Source of the DNA: Pseudoxanthomonas mexicana
Lineage (GTDB): Bacteria; Pseudomonadota; Gammaproteobacteria; Xanthomonadales; Xanthomonadaceae
DNA: 64,000 nucleotides
NCBI RefSeq assembly: GCF_010093385.1
Contig: NZ_PDWV01000016.1
Span: 1-64,000, forward strand
Reading direction: 5' to 3'
Below the pieces are notes generated by a model that did not search any database, was not told where the DNA came from, and saw nothing but the letters and a program-made list of their open reading frames with translations. The translations under genes and the position numbers were made by a program. Position 1 is the stretch's first letter; every line of letters begins with the position of its first letter. This document shows, piece after piece, positions 9,823-18,872 of this stretch.

Positions 9823-10566
9823 ATGGGACACCCGCGCACTGCTTTGGTTACTGGTGGGATGGGGGGACTGGGCGAGGCCATCGCCCGGACCCTGCATGAC
9901 GCCGGCCACACCGTCCTTGTCACGCACTCGCGCAGCGATGAAGCCGCCTCGACCTGGCTGAAAAAGGAAGCCGATGCTGGCTACACCTTCGTGTCCTACG
10001 ACGTGGACGTGTCCGATTGGATCTCGTGTCGGCGTATGGGTCAGCGCATCGTCGCCGACGGCCACGGCGTCGACATCCTGGTCAACAACGCCGGCATCAC
10101 CCGCGATGCCACCTTCCGCAAGCTCAGCAAAGAGAACTGGGACGCGGTACTGCGGGTGAATCTGGACTCAATGTTCAACGTCACCAAGCTGGTCATCGAC
10201 GGCATGCTCGAGCGCGGCTGGGGCCGGATCGTCAACATTTCCTCGATCAACGGCGACAAGGGCCAATTCGGCCAGACCAACTACTCCGCCGCCAAAGCCG
10301 GCATCCATGGCTTCACCAAGGCGTTGGCACAGGAGGTCGCCCGCAAAGGCGTGACCGTCAACACCGTCTCGCCGGGCTACCTCGCAACCCAGATGGTAAT
10401 GGCTGTTCCCGAGGACGTCCGCAACCAGATCGTCGCCGGCATCCCGGTCGGCCGGCTCGGCCGGCCCGAGGAAATCGCCGCGCTGGTCGGCTTCATCGCC
10501 AGCGAGCCGGCCGGGTTCCTGACCGGCAGCAACCTCTCGATGAACGGCGGCCAGCATATGCGTTGA
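9823..10566 (+). CDS. phaB: Acetoacetyl-CoA reductase PhaB
   Basis: A 247-residue classical SDR that reduces acetoacetyl-CoA to (R)-3-hydroxybutyryl-CoA with NADPH. The cofactor loop is TGGMGGLG (10-17), the NNAG motif is at 88-91, and the catalytic set is Ser140/141, Tyr154 and Lys158 (NYSAAKAG). The phrase [19 protein letters not shown] is diagnostic of PhaB. The gene sits between phasin and phaA and completes the short-chain PHA route with PhaA and PhaC. Confidence 0.94.
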   Translation: MGHPRTALVTGGMGGLGEAIARTLHDAGHTVLVTHSRSDEAASTWLKKEADAGYTFVSYDVDVSDWISCRRMGQRIVADGHGVDILVNNAGITRDATFRKLSKENWDAVLRVNLDSMFNVTKLVIDGMLERGWGRIVNISSINGDKGQFGQTNYSAAKAGIHGFTKALAQEVARKGVTVNTVSPGYLATQMVMAVPEDVRNQIVAGIPVGRLGRPEEIAALVGFIASEPAGFLTGSNLSMNGGQHMR

Positions 10567-10631
10567 CAGCCTGGGCGCCGCACCGAACCGGCGCGGCCCA
10601 TCCTCTCCTCCCCCTCACATTCGAGTCTCCC

Positions 10632-11810
10632 ATGCGCGACATTGCCATTCTCGCTGCCACCCGCACCGCTATAGGCGGCTTCCAGGGCGGCCTGTCCACC
10701 CTGCCCGCCCACACGCTGAGCGCTCATTTGATCCGCACGATCCTGGAAGACATCGGCGTGCAACCGTATCAGATCGACGAGGTGATTCTCGGCCAGATCC
10801 TCACCGCCGGCAGCGGCCAGAACCCAGCCAGGCAAGCCGCCGTGCAGGCGGGCCTGCCCTTTGAGGTCCCGGCGATGACGATCAACAAACTGTGCGGCTC
10901 CGGCCTCAAGGCCGTGCATCTGGCCGCGCAGGCGATCGCGCTGGGCGACGCCGACCTGGTACTGGCCGGGGGGCAGGAAAGTATGAGTCTGGCCCCCTAC
11001 GTGCTGCCCAAGGCGCGCACCGGGCTGCGCCTGGGTCACGCGCAGTTGGAGGACAGCCTGATCCGCGACGGCTTGACCGATGCCTTCCACGACTACCACA
11101 TGGGCATCACCGCCGAGAATCTCGCCGAGCGCTACGGCATCACACGCGAGGCGCAGGACGCGTTTGCGGCGGGCTCACAGCAGAAGGCGCTCGACGCCAT
11201 CGCCGCGGGCCGCTTCAAGGCCGAGATCACCCCGATCGAGATTCCGCAACGCAAGGGAGATGCGGTGGTGGTCGATACCGACGAGCAGCCGCGCGCCGGG
11301 ACGACTGTCGCGTCGCTGGCCAAGCTCAAGCCCGCGTTCAAGCCGGACGGCACGGTCACGGCCGGCAATGCCTCGACGATCAACGACGGTGCGGCCGTGC
11401 TGCTGCTGGCCAGCGCTGAGAAGGCCAAGGTTCTCGGCCTGCCGGTACTGGCGTGGATCAAGGCTTGGGCGAGCGCTGGCGTCGATCCGGCGGTCATGGG
11501 TATCGGCCCGGTGCCGGCCACCAGACGCACGCTTAAGGAAGCTGGCTGGATGCTGGGCGAGTTGGATCTGATTGAGGCCAACGAGGCGTTTGCTGCGCAG
11601 TCGCTCGCAGTGGCCAAGAACCTCGAATGGGACATGGACAAGGTCAACGTCAATGGCGGCGCCATCGCGTTGGGCCATCCGATCGGCGCATCCGGCGCAC
11701 GTGTGTTGGTGACGCTGATCCACGAAATGATCCGGCGCGACCGACACAAGGGCCTGGCCACGCTGTGCATCGGTGGCGGGCAAGGCGTCGGCATCGCGAT
11801 CGAACGCTGA
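10632..11810 (+). CDS. phaA: Acetyl-CoA C-acetyltransferase (beta-ketothiolase) PhaA
   Basis: A 392-residue thiolase that condenses two acetyl-CoA to acetoacetyl-CoA. Nucleophile Cys88 lies in [11 protein letters not shown], His349 in [10 protein letters not shown], and the second catalytic Cys379 in CIGGGQGVG; all three are intact. Length and motifs are standard for biosynthetic thiolases. It follows phaB after 65 bases and precedes the DUF3141 gene by 11. Confidence 0.95.
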   Translation: MRDIAILAATRTAIGGFQGGLSTLPAHTLSAHLIRTILEDIGVQPYQIDEVILGQILTAGSGQNPARQAAVQAGLPFEVPAMTINKLCGSGLKAVHLAAQAIALGDADLVLAGGQESMSLAPYVLPKARTGLRLGHAQLEDSLIRDGLTDAFHDYHMGITAENLAERYGITREAQDAFAAGSQQKALDAIAAGRFKAEITPIEIPQRKGDAVVVDTDEQPRAGTTVASLAKLKPAFKPDGTVTAGNASTINDGAAVLLLASAEKAKVLGLPVLAWIKAWASAGVDPAVMGIGPVPATRRTLKEAGWMLGELDLIEANEAFAAQSLAVAKNLEWDMDKVNVNGGAIALGHPIGASGARVLVTLIHEMIRRDRHKGLATLCIGGGQGVGIAIER

Positions 11811-11821
11811 AGGAGGTGGTC

Positions 11822-14125
11822 ATGGACAAGACATCCGCCGCATCCGGCCAGGACTGGAGCCGCTGGCTGATGGATCCGGCCGGACTGGGCGCCGCCGCCG
11901 TCGAATACGCCGTCGATTCCTGGCAGCGTACGCTGCTCTATGCCGATGTGCGCCGCGAGCGCGGCAACCAGTACCGGGAGCACCTGCGTGAGCGCGCGCC
12001 CAATGTGCTGGGCTTCGAGGCCGAACCGGTGCTGTCCGGGCTGGACCTGCCGCGACCAGTGAACTACGGGCGCGCGCGCATCCTGCCGCCTGAAGGCATG
12101 CCGACCGATCCGACCAAACGGCCGTTCGTCGTCGTCGATCCCCGTGCCGGCCACGGTCCGGGCATCGGCGGCTTCAAACCCGACAGCGAGATCGGAGCTG
12201 CGCTGCAGGCGGGCCATCCGTGCTACTTCGTCGGCTTCCTGCCCAACCCGGTGCCGGGGCAGACGGTCGAGGACGTGATGCGTGCCGAGGCCGCGTTCGT
12301 GCGCGAGGTCGGCAAACTGCACCCAGACAGTACCGGCAAGCCTGCGGTGATCGGCAACTGCCAGGCCGGGTGGCAGATCCTGATGACCGCCGCTGTGTGG
12401 CCCGAACTATTCGGCCCGATCATCGTCGCCGGCGCGCCACTGTCGTACTGGGCCGGCGACAACCCGATGCGTTACGGCGGCGGATTGACCGGCGGCAGCT
12501 GGCTGACCGCGCTGGCCAACGATCTCGGCGCCGGCCGCTTCGACGGCGCATGGCTGGTGCAGAACTTCGAGAACCTGGATCCGGCCAACACCCTCTGGTC
12601 CAAGCAGTACAACGTTTACGCCCACGTCGATACCGAGGCAGCGCGCTATCTCGGATTCGAGAAATACTGGGGCGGCCATGTACTCCTCGACGGCGGCGAG
12701 ATGCAGTACATCGTCGACAACCTGTTCATCGGAAACAAACTCGCGACAGCCGAACTGGTGACGTCCGACGGCGTACGCATCGATCTTCGCAACATCCGAT
12801 CGCCGATCGTGGTGTTCTGCTCCTACGGCGACAACATCACCCCACCCGGACAGGCGTTGGGCTGGATCACCGACCTGTACCGCGACGATCGCGACCTGAT
12901 CTCACACGACCAGACCATCGTATATGCCACCCACGACAGCATTGGCCACCTGGGCATCTTCGTTTCCAGCAACGTCGGACGAAAGGAACACCGCAAGCTT
13001 GCCAGCAACATCGATCTGATCGATATGCTGCCCGCCGGCGTCTTTCAGGCTGTGGTCGGGGATGCACCACCCGGCATGGAAGGTGAATTGGCTGACGATC
13101 CGTTCCTGCTGTCGATTCGTGGGCGCAGCGTCGAGGACGTGCGTGCGATCGTGCAACCGGACACCGCCTCCGAGCGACGCTTTGCCGCGGCCGCACGGGT
13201 GTCCGAGATCAATCTGGCGCTGTACCGGAACTTCCTGCAGCCCTGGGTTCGTTCGCTGTCGACGCCATGGTCGGCACGCTGGTTGCAATCGCTGCACCCG
13301 ATGCGTACCGGCTATGAAGCCTGGTCGGACGAACATCCGCTGGCGCCAATGGTCGCCGGACTGGCCAAGCGCCTGCGCCAGGAACGCAGCCAGGTCTCGC
13401 CGGACAATCCATTCCTGCAGACGGAAGCAGCGATGTCACAGGCAGTCGAGCAATTTCTCGATCGCTACCGCGACCATCGCGATCAGATCTACAGAACCGC
13501 ATTCGAAACGATCTACGGATCGCCCTGGATGCAGGCTTTGGCAGGCCAGAGCGTGGACGAGACGACCCCGCCACGACCGCATCCCGGCGATTCGCCCGAG
13601 CATCGCGCCTTTATCGAGCGCACCATCGTGCAACTGCACGCCTTGTTCGACCAAGGCGGGCTGAACGAGGCAGGCTTGCGTGCGCTCACCTTCGTGCTGC
13701 TGGCGCGTGGCGAGGCCGACGAGCGCCTATTCCGCTACGCCGCGAACCTGGTGCAGGCGCATGGCGGGACAAACCTCGCGCACGATGACGTGCGCGAGCG
13801 CGTCCGCACCCAGGCTTTGCTGATGCGCATGGATGTGGAGGCAACCATCTCCGCCCTACCGGCGCTGCTTGCGGACGCGACAGCCGAACAGATCAGGGCG
13901 ACCGCCATGGCGGTCCGCGACATCGTCGAAAGCGGCGGCGCACTGCCTGCCAACGAGCGCCAGCGCCTGGACCGAATGCTCGCAATCTTCGAGACCGCGT
14001 GCAGCGCCGCGACAGTGCGTGCGCAAGGCCTCGCCAAGCGCAAGAAGGCTCCGGCGCCACCCCAGACAAAGACCGCGCGACGCCGCGCGAAGCAAGGCGT
14101 TCCTACGCGTCGGCCACGGCGTTGA
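11822..14125 (+). CDS. DUF3141 protein, PhaC-like alpha/beta hydrolase
   Basis: 767 residues. The first 450 form an alpha/beta-hydrolase core related to PHA synthases, with a complete Cys-Asp-His set: Cys180 in GNCQAGW, Asp337 in SYGDNITPP and His376 in SIGHLGIF. A helical C-terminal region (about 450-720) and a basic tail rich in Lys, Arg, Pro and Ala follow, reminiscent of DNA- or granule-binding tails. Proteins with DUF3141 are commonly encoded beside phosphotransacetylase/acetate kinase and PHA genes. Biochemical activity is not established to my knowledge; a synthase, depolymerase or thioesterase role are all possible. A GGAGG ribosome site precedes the ATG. Confidence 0.85.
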   Translation: MDKTSAASGQDWSRWLMDPAGLGAAAVEYAVDSWQRTLLYADVRRERGNQYREHLRERAPNVLGFEAEPVLSGLDLPRPVNYGRARILPPEGMPTDPTKRPFVVVDPRAGHGPGIGGFKPDSEIGAALQAGHPCYFVGFLPNPVPGQTVEDVMRAEAAFVREVGKLHPDSTGKPAVIGNCQAGWQILMTAAVWPELFGPIIVAGAPLSYWAGDNPMRYGGGLTGGSWLTALANDLGAGRFDGAWLVQNFENLDPANTLWSKQYNVYAHVDTEAARYLGFEKYWGGHVLLDGGEMQYIVDNLFIGNKLATAELVTSDGVRIDLRNIRSPIVVFCSYGDNITPPGQALGWITDLYRDDRDLISHDQTIVYATHDSIGHLGIFVSSNVGRKEHRKLASNIDLIDMLPAGVFQAVVGDAPPGMEGELADDPFLLSIRGRSVEDVRAIVQPDTASERRFAAAARVSEINLALYRNFLQPWVRSLSTPWSARWLQSLHPMRTGYEAWSDEHPLAPMVAGLAKRLRQERSQVSPDNPFLQTEAAMSQAVEQFLDRYRDHRDQIYRTAFETIYGSPWMQALAGQSVDETTPPRPHPGDSPEHRAFIERTIVQLHALFDQGGLNEAGLRALTFVLLARGEADERLFRYAANLVQAHGGTNLAHDDVRERVRTQALLMRMDVEATISALPALLADATAEQIRATAMAVRDIVESGGALPANERQRLDRMLAIFETACSAATVRAQGLAKRKKAPAPPQTKTARRRAKQGVPTRRPRR

Positions 14126-14160
14126 CCCGCCACATATCACCCGTCGACTGGACCCGCACC

Positions 14161-15579
14161 ATGACACGACCCGACAACGGCCTACAGACGCTCAGCAACC
14201 GTACGTTCGACGAAATCCAGCTTGGCGAAAGCGCCAGCATCGAGCGCATTCTGACCTCCGAAGACATCCAGCTGTTCGCACTGCTCTCGGGCGGCGTTGA
14301 TCCCGATCGCATCGACCAACGGGATGCGGCATCAGACCACTCACAAACAGTCATCGCCCACGGGATGTGGGCCGGCGCGCTCATAGCGTCCGTCATCAGC
14401 TCACGACTTCCGGGACCGGGCACGGTCTATCGCGCCCAGACGCTGCGCTTCCTGACATCGGCCCAGGTCGGCGACCAGCTGACGATACTTGTCACGGTAT
14501 CCGCCAAGGATTCGGCGAGGCGGGGCCTGACGCTGGCCTGCACTTGCAGCAACCAGGACGGGCAACCTGTCGTCGAGGGTGAGGCGGACGTCATCGCACC
14601 GAGCGAGCGTATCATCCGCAAGCGCATCACTCTGCCGGAGGTCAGGATCAGCGTCGCCGGTGATGACGGGCTCGAGCGCCTGCTCGCGCACGTGCGACCG
14701 CTGGCGGCCGTCCGCGTGGCCATCGTGCATTCCTGCGACGCGGCCAGCCTGTCGGCCGCTCTCGATGCGCGCGCTGCCGGCTTGATCGATCCGGTACTGG
14801 TCGCCCCGCGCGCGAAGCTCAAGGCGATCGCCGCGCAGGAAGGCCTCGATCTGTCGGATATCGCCATAGAGGATGTCCCGCACAGCCACGCCGCCGCCGC
14901 ACGTGCCGTAGAGCTGGCGCGCGATGGCGCGGTCGAGGCCTTGATGAAGGGTAGCCTGCACACCGACGAACTGATGGCCGCGGTCGTGGCCTCGACATCG
15001 GGGCTACGCACCAAGCGCCGCGTCAGTCACTGCTTCGTGCTGCAGACGCCGCGATACCCGCGGCCGTTCATCGTCACCGATGCCGCTATCAACCTTGCGC
15101 CGACGCTGGAACAGAAGGCGGATATTGTCCGCAACGCAATCGACCTCGCCCATGTCATCGGCGTGGCTAAGCCAAAGGTGGCGATCCTCGCCGCGGTGGA
15201 AACCGTCAGCCCATCGATGCCCGCCACACTCGACGCTGCCGCGCTGTGCAAGATGGCGGACCGCGGTCAGATCGAAGGCGGCGTACTTGACGGTCCACTC
15301 GCGTTCGACAACGCGGTGTCCATTGCTGCCGCGCGGATCAAGGGCATCGAATCTCAGGTCGCGGGCCAGGCGGACATCCTCGTCGTGCCGGATCTAGAGA
15401 GCGGCAATATGCTCGCCAAGCAGTTGATGTACATGGGCGATGCCGCCAGCGCCGGCATCGTGCTCGGCGCAAAGGTGCCCGTCATCCTGACCAGCCGCGC
15501 CGACTCGCGCGAATCGCGCATCGCCTCCTGTGCCATCGCACTGATGTTGGCGCATCGCTACCGGTCCGTACCGCCATGA
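14161..15579 (+). CDS. MaoC-like domain fused to phosphate acetyl/butyryltransferase
   Basis: 472 residues. Residues about 10-150 form a MaoC-like hot-dog domain (HGMWAGALIASVI, LPGPGTVYRAQTLRF). Residues about 160-472 form a phosphotransacetylase domain (KGSLHTDELMAA, VSHCFVL, EGGVLDGPLAFDNAVS), which interconverts acetyl- or butyryl-CoA with the acyl phosphate. With ackA downstream it would join acetyl-CoA to acetate and ATP. The MaoC catalytic signature D-x-N-P-x-H is not intact: the site reads G44-V-D-P-D-R50, with both the Asp and the His replaced, so hydratase activity is doubtful. Confidence 0.88.
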   Translation: MTRPDNGLQTLSNRTFDEIQLGESASIERILTSEDIQLFALLSGGVDPDRIDQRDAASDHSQTVIAHGMWAGALIASVISSRLPGPGTVYRAQTLRFLTSAQVGDQLTILVTVSAKDSARRGLTLACTCSNQDGQPVVEGEADVIAPSERIIRKRITLPEVRISVAGDDGLERLLAHVRPLAAVRVAIVHSCDAASLSAALDARAAGLIDPVLVAPRAKLKAIAAQEGLDLSDIAIEDVPHSHAAAARAVELARDGAVEALMKGSLHTDELMAAVVASTSGLRTKRRVSHCFVLQTPRYPRPFIVTDAAINLAPTLEQKADIVRNAIDLAHVIGVAKPKVAILAAVETVSPSMPATLDAAALCKMADRGQIEGGVLDGPLAFDNAVSIAAARIKGIESQVAGQADILVVPDLESGNMLAKQLMYMGDAASAGIVLGAKVPVILTSRADSRESRIASCAIALMLAHRYRSVPP

Positions 15580-15655
15580 GTTTGGATCCCCGTCCCGCTT
15601 CATGTGCGGCGCCGGATCGCTTTTAACCCTCACACCTTCCCTCAGGAATAGCGCC

Positions 15656-16444
15656 ATGAACAATGCCCAGCCCACAGCGTCCCCTGGCCGAGTCGAGCCC
15701 TTCGTTCCAGGCCGCTTTCAATGGCTGCGTGTGGTCGTCACCGGCGCCGGTTCCGGTATCGGCCTGGCCACCACGGTGCGCATCGCCCAAGAGGGCGGCA
15801 GCGTTCTCGCCACCGACGTAGATCCCGCAAGACTCAAAGCGCTGGTCCGGGCCCACCCGGAACTGGATATCACGCCCATCATCGGCGACGTGCGGGACGA
15901 CCTGCACATCGCCGCGATCGCGGCCGCCTGCGGCGATGTACTCGATGGCTTGGTGAACAACGCCGGCATCAACGACGGGTTCACGCCGCTAGACGAAGTG
16001 ACCGACGCGCTGTGGGATCAGATCCTTGCGATCAACTTGACGGCGCCGTTCAAGCTCACCCGTGCACTGCTGCCCGCATTGCAGCGCTCGCCCCAGGGAG
16101 CGATCGTCAACGTCTCCTCCGAGGCTGGACTGCGCGGCTCGTGCAGCGGCACGGCCTATACCGTCTCCAAGCACGCCCTGCTGGGGCTGACGCGCAGCAT
16201 CGCCGTCCTCTACGACACGCCACGCTGCAACGCCATCGCACCCGGCGGTGTGGCCACCAATATAGACGGCAAAGTGCGCTCCGAGCGTGGCGCGCAACGG
16301 CTGATGCGCGTCAACGAGGCCATTGCCCCGCCGCTGGCGCAACCCGAGCAGTTAGCAGCGGCCATCGCCTTCCTGCTAAGCCGCGACAGCAGCAACATCA
16401 ATGGCGTGACGCTGCCCTGCGATGGGGGCTGGAACGCGCTATGA
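15656..16444 (+). CDS. Short-chain dehydrogenase/reductase
   Basis: A 262-residue classical SDR. The cofactor loop TGAGSGIG, the VNNAGIN motif and the Ser plus Tyr-x3-Lys set (NVSSEAG, YTVSK) are all present. The aspartate ending beta-strand 2 (ATDVD) suggests NAD(H) preference. The N-terminus carries about 28 extra residues before the fold. The substrate is not evident; a hydroxyacyl-CoA or alcohol is plausible from context. Its TGA overlaps the ATG of an 84-base remnant ORF. Confidence 0.85.
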   Translation: MNNAQPTASPGRVEPFVPGRFQWLRVVVTGAGSGIGLATTVRIAQEGGSVLATDVDPARLKALVRAHPELDITPIIGDVRDDLHIAAIAAACGDVLDGLVNNAGINDGFTPLDEVTDALWDQILAINLTAPFKLTRALLPALQRSPQGAIVNVSSEAGLRGSCSGTAYTVSKHALLGLTRSIAVLYDTPRCNAIAPGGVATNIDGKVRSERGAQRLMRVNEAIAPPLAQPEQLAAAIAFLLSRDSSNINGVTLPCDGGWNAL

Positions 16445-16524
16445 GCCGGGGTCTCGTCCTGGCACTGGATCGCGGCTCGTCGAGCATGTTGTTGGTGCAT
16501 CGCTATCTACCCGCAGCGCCATGA
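16441..16524 (+). pseudogene. Chimeric micro-ORF: ackA start joined to pta end
   Basis: A 27-codon frame with an ATG overlapping the preceding stop. Its first half (LVLALDRGSSS) resembles the start of acetate kinase (LILVLNCGSSS in ackA at 17,342), and bases 16,453-16,486 match 17,366-17,399 at most positions. Its second half (MLLVHRYLPAAP) resembles the end of the MaoC-Pta protein (MLAHRYRSVPP), again with clear base-level similarity to 15,543-15,580. The simplest reading is a deletion scar from an ancestral ackA-pta pair. A translated function is unlikely. Confidence 0.55.
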
Positions 16525-16564
16525 GACGGCACGGTTACATTACTTCCCGTCAAGGAGACTCCCC

Positions 16565-17317
16565 ATGAAGTATTCGTTCGCCGGCCATTCTGTCCTTGTG
16601 ACGGGCGCAGCATCCGGCATCGGCGAGGCTACCGCCCGCCTGTTGGCCGCCAATGGCCTGTCGGTGGTCGTTTCGGATCTGGACGCCGATGCGGTGCAGC
16701 GCGTCGTGGACACGATTGTCTCCGACGGCGGGCGGGCGGTGGCCAACGTCGCCGACGTCGCCAGCGCCGATCAGGTTGCAGCGGCGGTCGACCGCGCGGT
16801 GAGCCAGTTTGGTGCGCTGCACTTCGCGGTCAACAACGCGGGCATCGGCGGCAACTCCGGGCCGGCCGGCGAACTGTCACTGGACGCATGGCAGCACGTC
16901 ATCGACGTCAATCTCAGCGGTGTGGCCTACGGTTTGCGCTATCAGATCCCCGCCATACTGGATGCCGGCGGCGGCGCCATCGTCAACATGTCGTCCATCC
17001 ACGGCTTGGTCGGCGACGCCACCAGCGCGGCGTACGTGGCCTCCAAGCATGGGGTCACCGGGCTAACGCGTTCAGCGGCGCTGTCCTGTTCGGACAAGGG
17101 TATCCGCATCAACTCGATCCATCCGGGGTACGTAGAAACGCCGATCCTCGGCAGCCTCGACGCCCAGGCGCGTGAAGCCTCCATCGGCCTGCATCCAATC
17201 GGCCGGCTGGGCCGTCCCGGGGAAATCGCTCACGCCATCGCCTTCCTGCTCTCGGAGGGCGCGAGCTTCATCACCGGCGCGACCCTGGTCGCCGACGGCG
17301 GCTACACCGCACGCTGA
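16565..17317 (+). CDS. Short-chain dehydrogenase/reductase
   Basis: A 250-residue SDR with TGAASGIG, VNNAGIG and the Ser plus Tyr-x3-Lys set (NMSSIHG, YVASK). The VSDLD end of beta-strand 2 suggests NAD(H). It resembles broad SDRs annotated as glucose or hydroxysteroid dehydrogenases, but the substrate cannot be assigned. CAAGGAGA precedes the ATG. It is unlike the upstream SDR apart from the shared fold. Confidence 0.85.
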   Translation: MKYSFAGHSVLVTGAASGIGEATARLLAANGLSVVVSDLDADAVQRVVDTIVSDGGRAVANVADVASADQVAAAVDRAVSQFGALHFAVNNAGIGGNSGPAGELSLDAWQHVIDVNLSGVAYGLRYQIPAILDAGGGAIVNMSSIHGLVGDATSAAYVASKHGVTGLTRSAALSCSDKGIRINSIHPGYVETPILGSLDAQAREASIGLHPIGRLGRPGEIAHAIAFLLSEGASFITGATLVADGGYTAR

Positions 17318-17341
17318 GCCCTACCCTTCCGAGCCTTCCCC

Positions 17342-18562
17342 ATGTCCAGCTCTTCTTCCGACGACCTCATCCTGGTCCTGAACTGCGGCTCGTCGAGTAT
17401 CAAGTTCGCGGTGTTCGACGCCAATGTCGATCCGTTGCCGCGCACGCCGCTCTGGAACGGAAAAGTGCAGGGCATCGGCGGCGGACAACCGGATTTCGGC
17501 GAAACCGGCGTCACGCCATTCCCCATCGAACTCGATGCCGAAGATCCTTACCGTACCGCCCTGCAAGTGATTCGCAAACAGGTGGCAGCGCGCATGGGGC
17601 GACACCGCATCGTCGCCGTCGCCCATCGCGTGGTGCATGGCGGCAGCAAGTACTTCGCCTCGGCGGTGATCGACGACGACGTGCTGCGCGATCTCAGGAG
17701 CTATGTCCCGCTGGCGCCTCTGCACCAGCCATTCGCCCTCGAAGCCATCGGAATTCTGCTTCGCGAACGCCCGGACATCCTCCAGGTCGCCTGCTTCGAC
17801 ACGGCCTTCCACCACACCCTTCCCAAGGTCGAGCAAATCCTGCCGCTGCCTTATGCCGCCTGGCAGCACGGCCTGCGTCGCTACGGCTTCCATGGCCTGT
17901 CCTATGCCTACATGGCCACGGCATTGGCCGAGCGCCATGGCGACCTCGCGCGCGGCCGCGCCGTCGTGGCCCACCTCGGCAGCGGCGCCAGCCTCTGCGC
18001 CATGCGCGGTCTCCAGAGCGTTGCGACGACCATGGGATTCTCCGCGCTCGACGGGCTGATGATGGGCACCCGTACCGGCGCCCTCGACCCCGGCGCGGTG
18101 CTCTACCTGATGGAGGTCGAGAAACTCTCGCTAGATCAGGTCGCACAGCTGCTCTATCGCCAATCAGGCTTGCTGGGAGTGTCCGGTGTGTCTTCCGAGC
18201 CGCGCGTGCTGGTCCAGCACGAGCAGGATGAAGGCGAAGCGGGCGAGCGTGCCCGCATCGCGCTCGCACTCTATGTTCGCCGTATCGTCCGCGAGATCGG
18301 CGCATTGGTCGCGGTGCTCGGCGGCCTGGACCTGCTGGTCTTCACCGCCGGTGTGGGCGAGCACAGCGCGCCCATTCGGGCACGGATCTGCGCCGACCTT
18401 GCCTACCTCGGCTTACGTTTGGATACCAATGCCAACGCCGCCGACGCCGCTGTCATTTCGGGCGAAGACAGCGATGTAATGGTCGGGGTCGAACCTACCA
18501 ATGAGGAATGGGTTGCCGCAGTCGAAGCGCGCGCAGCTATCTCCCATAGGGCTAGCCCATAA
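17342..18562 (+). CDS. ackA: Acetate kinase AckA
   Basis: 406 residues, the usual length. Family motifs are intact: the adenosine/phosphate loop LNCGSSSIKF near the N-terminus, HRVVHGG, FDTAFHHTLP, RRYGFHGLSY, HLGSGASL, TMGFSALDGLMMGTRTGALDPG and FTAGVGEHSAPIR. It makes ATP and acetate from acetyl phosphate and ADP, or the reverse. With the phosphotransacetylase of the MaoC-Pta fusion it completes the acetate node next to the acetyl-CoA-consuming PHA route. It follows the SDR gene by 24 bases. Confidence 0.95.
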   Translation: MSSSSSDDLILVLNCGSSSIKFAVFDANVDPLPRTPLWNGKVQGIGGGQPDFGETGVTPFPIELDAEDPYRTALQVIRKQVAARMGRHRIVAVAHRVVHGGSKYFASAVIDDDVLRDLRSYVPLAPLHQPFALEAIGILLRERPDILQVACFDTAFHHTLPKVEQILPLPYAAWQHGLRRYGFHGLSYAYMATALAERHGDLARGRAVVAHLGSGASLCAMRGLQSVATTMGFSALDGLMMGTRTGALDPGAVLYLMEVEKLSLDQVAQLLYRQSGLLGVSGVSSEPRVLVQHEQDEGEAGERARIALALYVRRIVREIGALVAVLGGLDLLVFTAGVGEHSAPIRARICADLAYLGLRLDTNANAADAAVISGEDSDVMVGVEPTNEEWVAAVEARAAISHRASP

Positions 18563-18593
18563 CCATGCCTTTTTCTGGTAAGAGAGGACGACT

Positions 18594-18788
18594 ATGCTGA
18601 CGGGACTGGATGCATCGATTTGGATGATGCTGCTGGTGACTCTGCTGCTCCCGATCACTGCGATAGTGCTACTCAAAGTTGTTTTTCGAAAGCGTGGCGG
18701 GATCGGCACAGGCTGGGGTGGAATTCTGGTCGTTATGTTTGCCGGATTGATGGCAGTGGTGGTGATACTCGACAAGGTCGGCCCATGA
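18594..18788 (+). CDS. Small two-helix membrane protein
   Basis: 64 residues with two strongly hydrophobic segments (about residues 9-27 and 42-60) separated by a basic, Gly-rich loop (FRKRGGIGTGWGG). AGAGAGGA eight bases before the ATG is a good ribosome site. It lies 31 bases after ackA and may belong to the same transcript. No family was recognised. Confidence 0.65.
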   Translation: MLTGLDASIWMMLLVTLLLPITAIVLLKVVFRKRGGIGTGWGGILVVMFAGLMAVVVILDKVGP

Positions 18789-18872
18789 AAGCGCCGCGCC
18801 GGAGCCCGGCATGTCAGTTGTGGTGATGGTGGATAAGAGCGAGGCGCCGTCCTCCTCGGCGGCGATACGACG

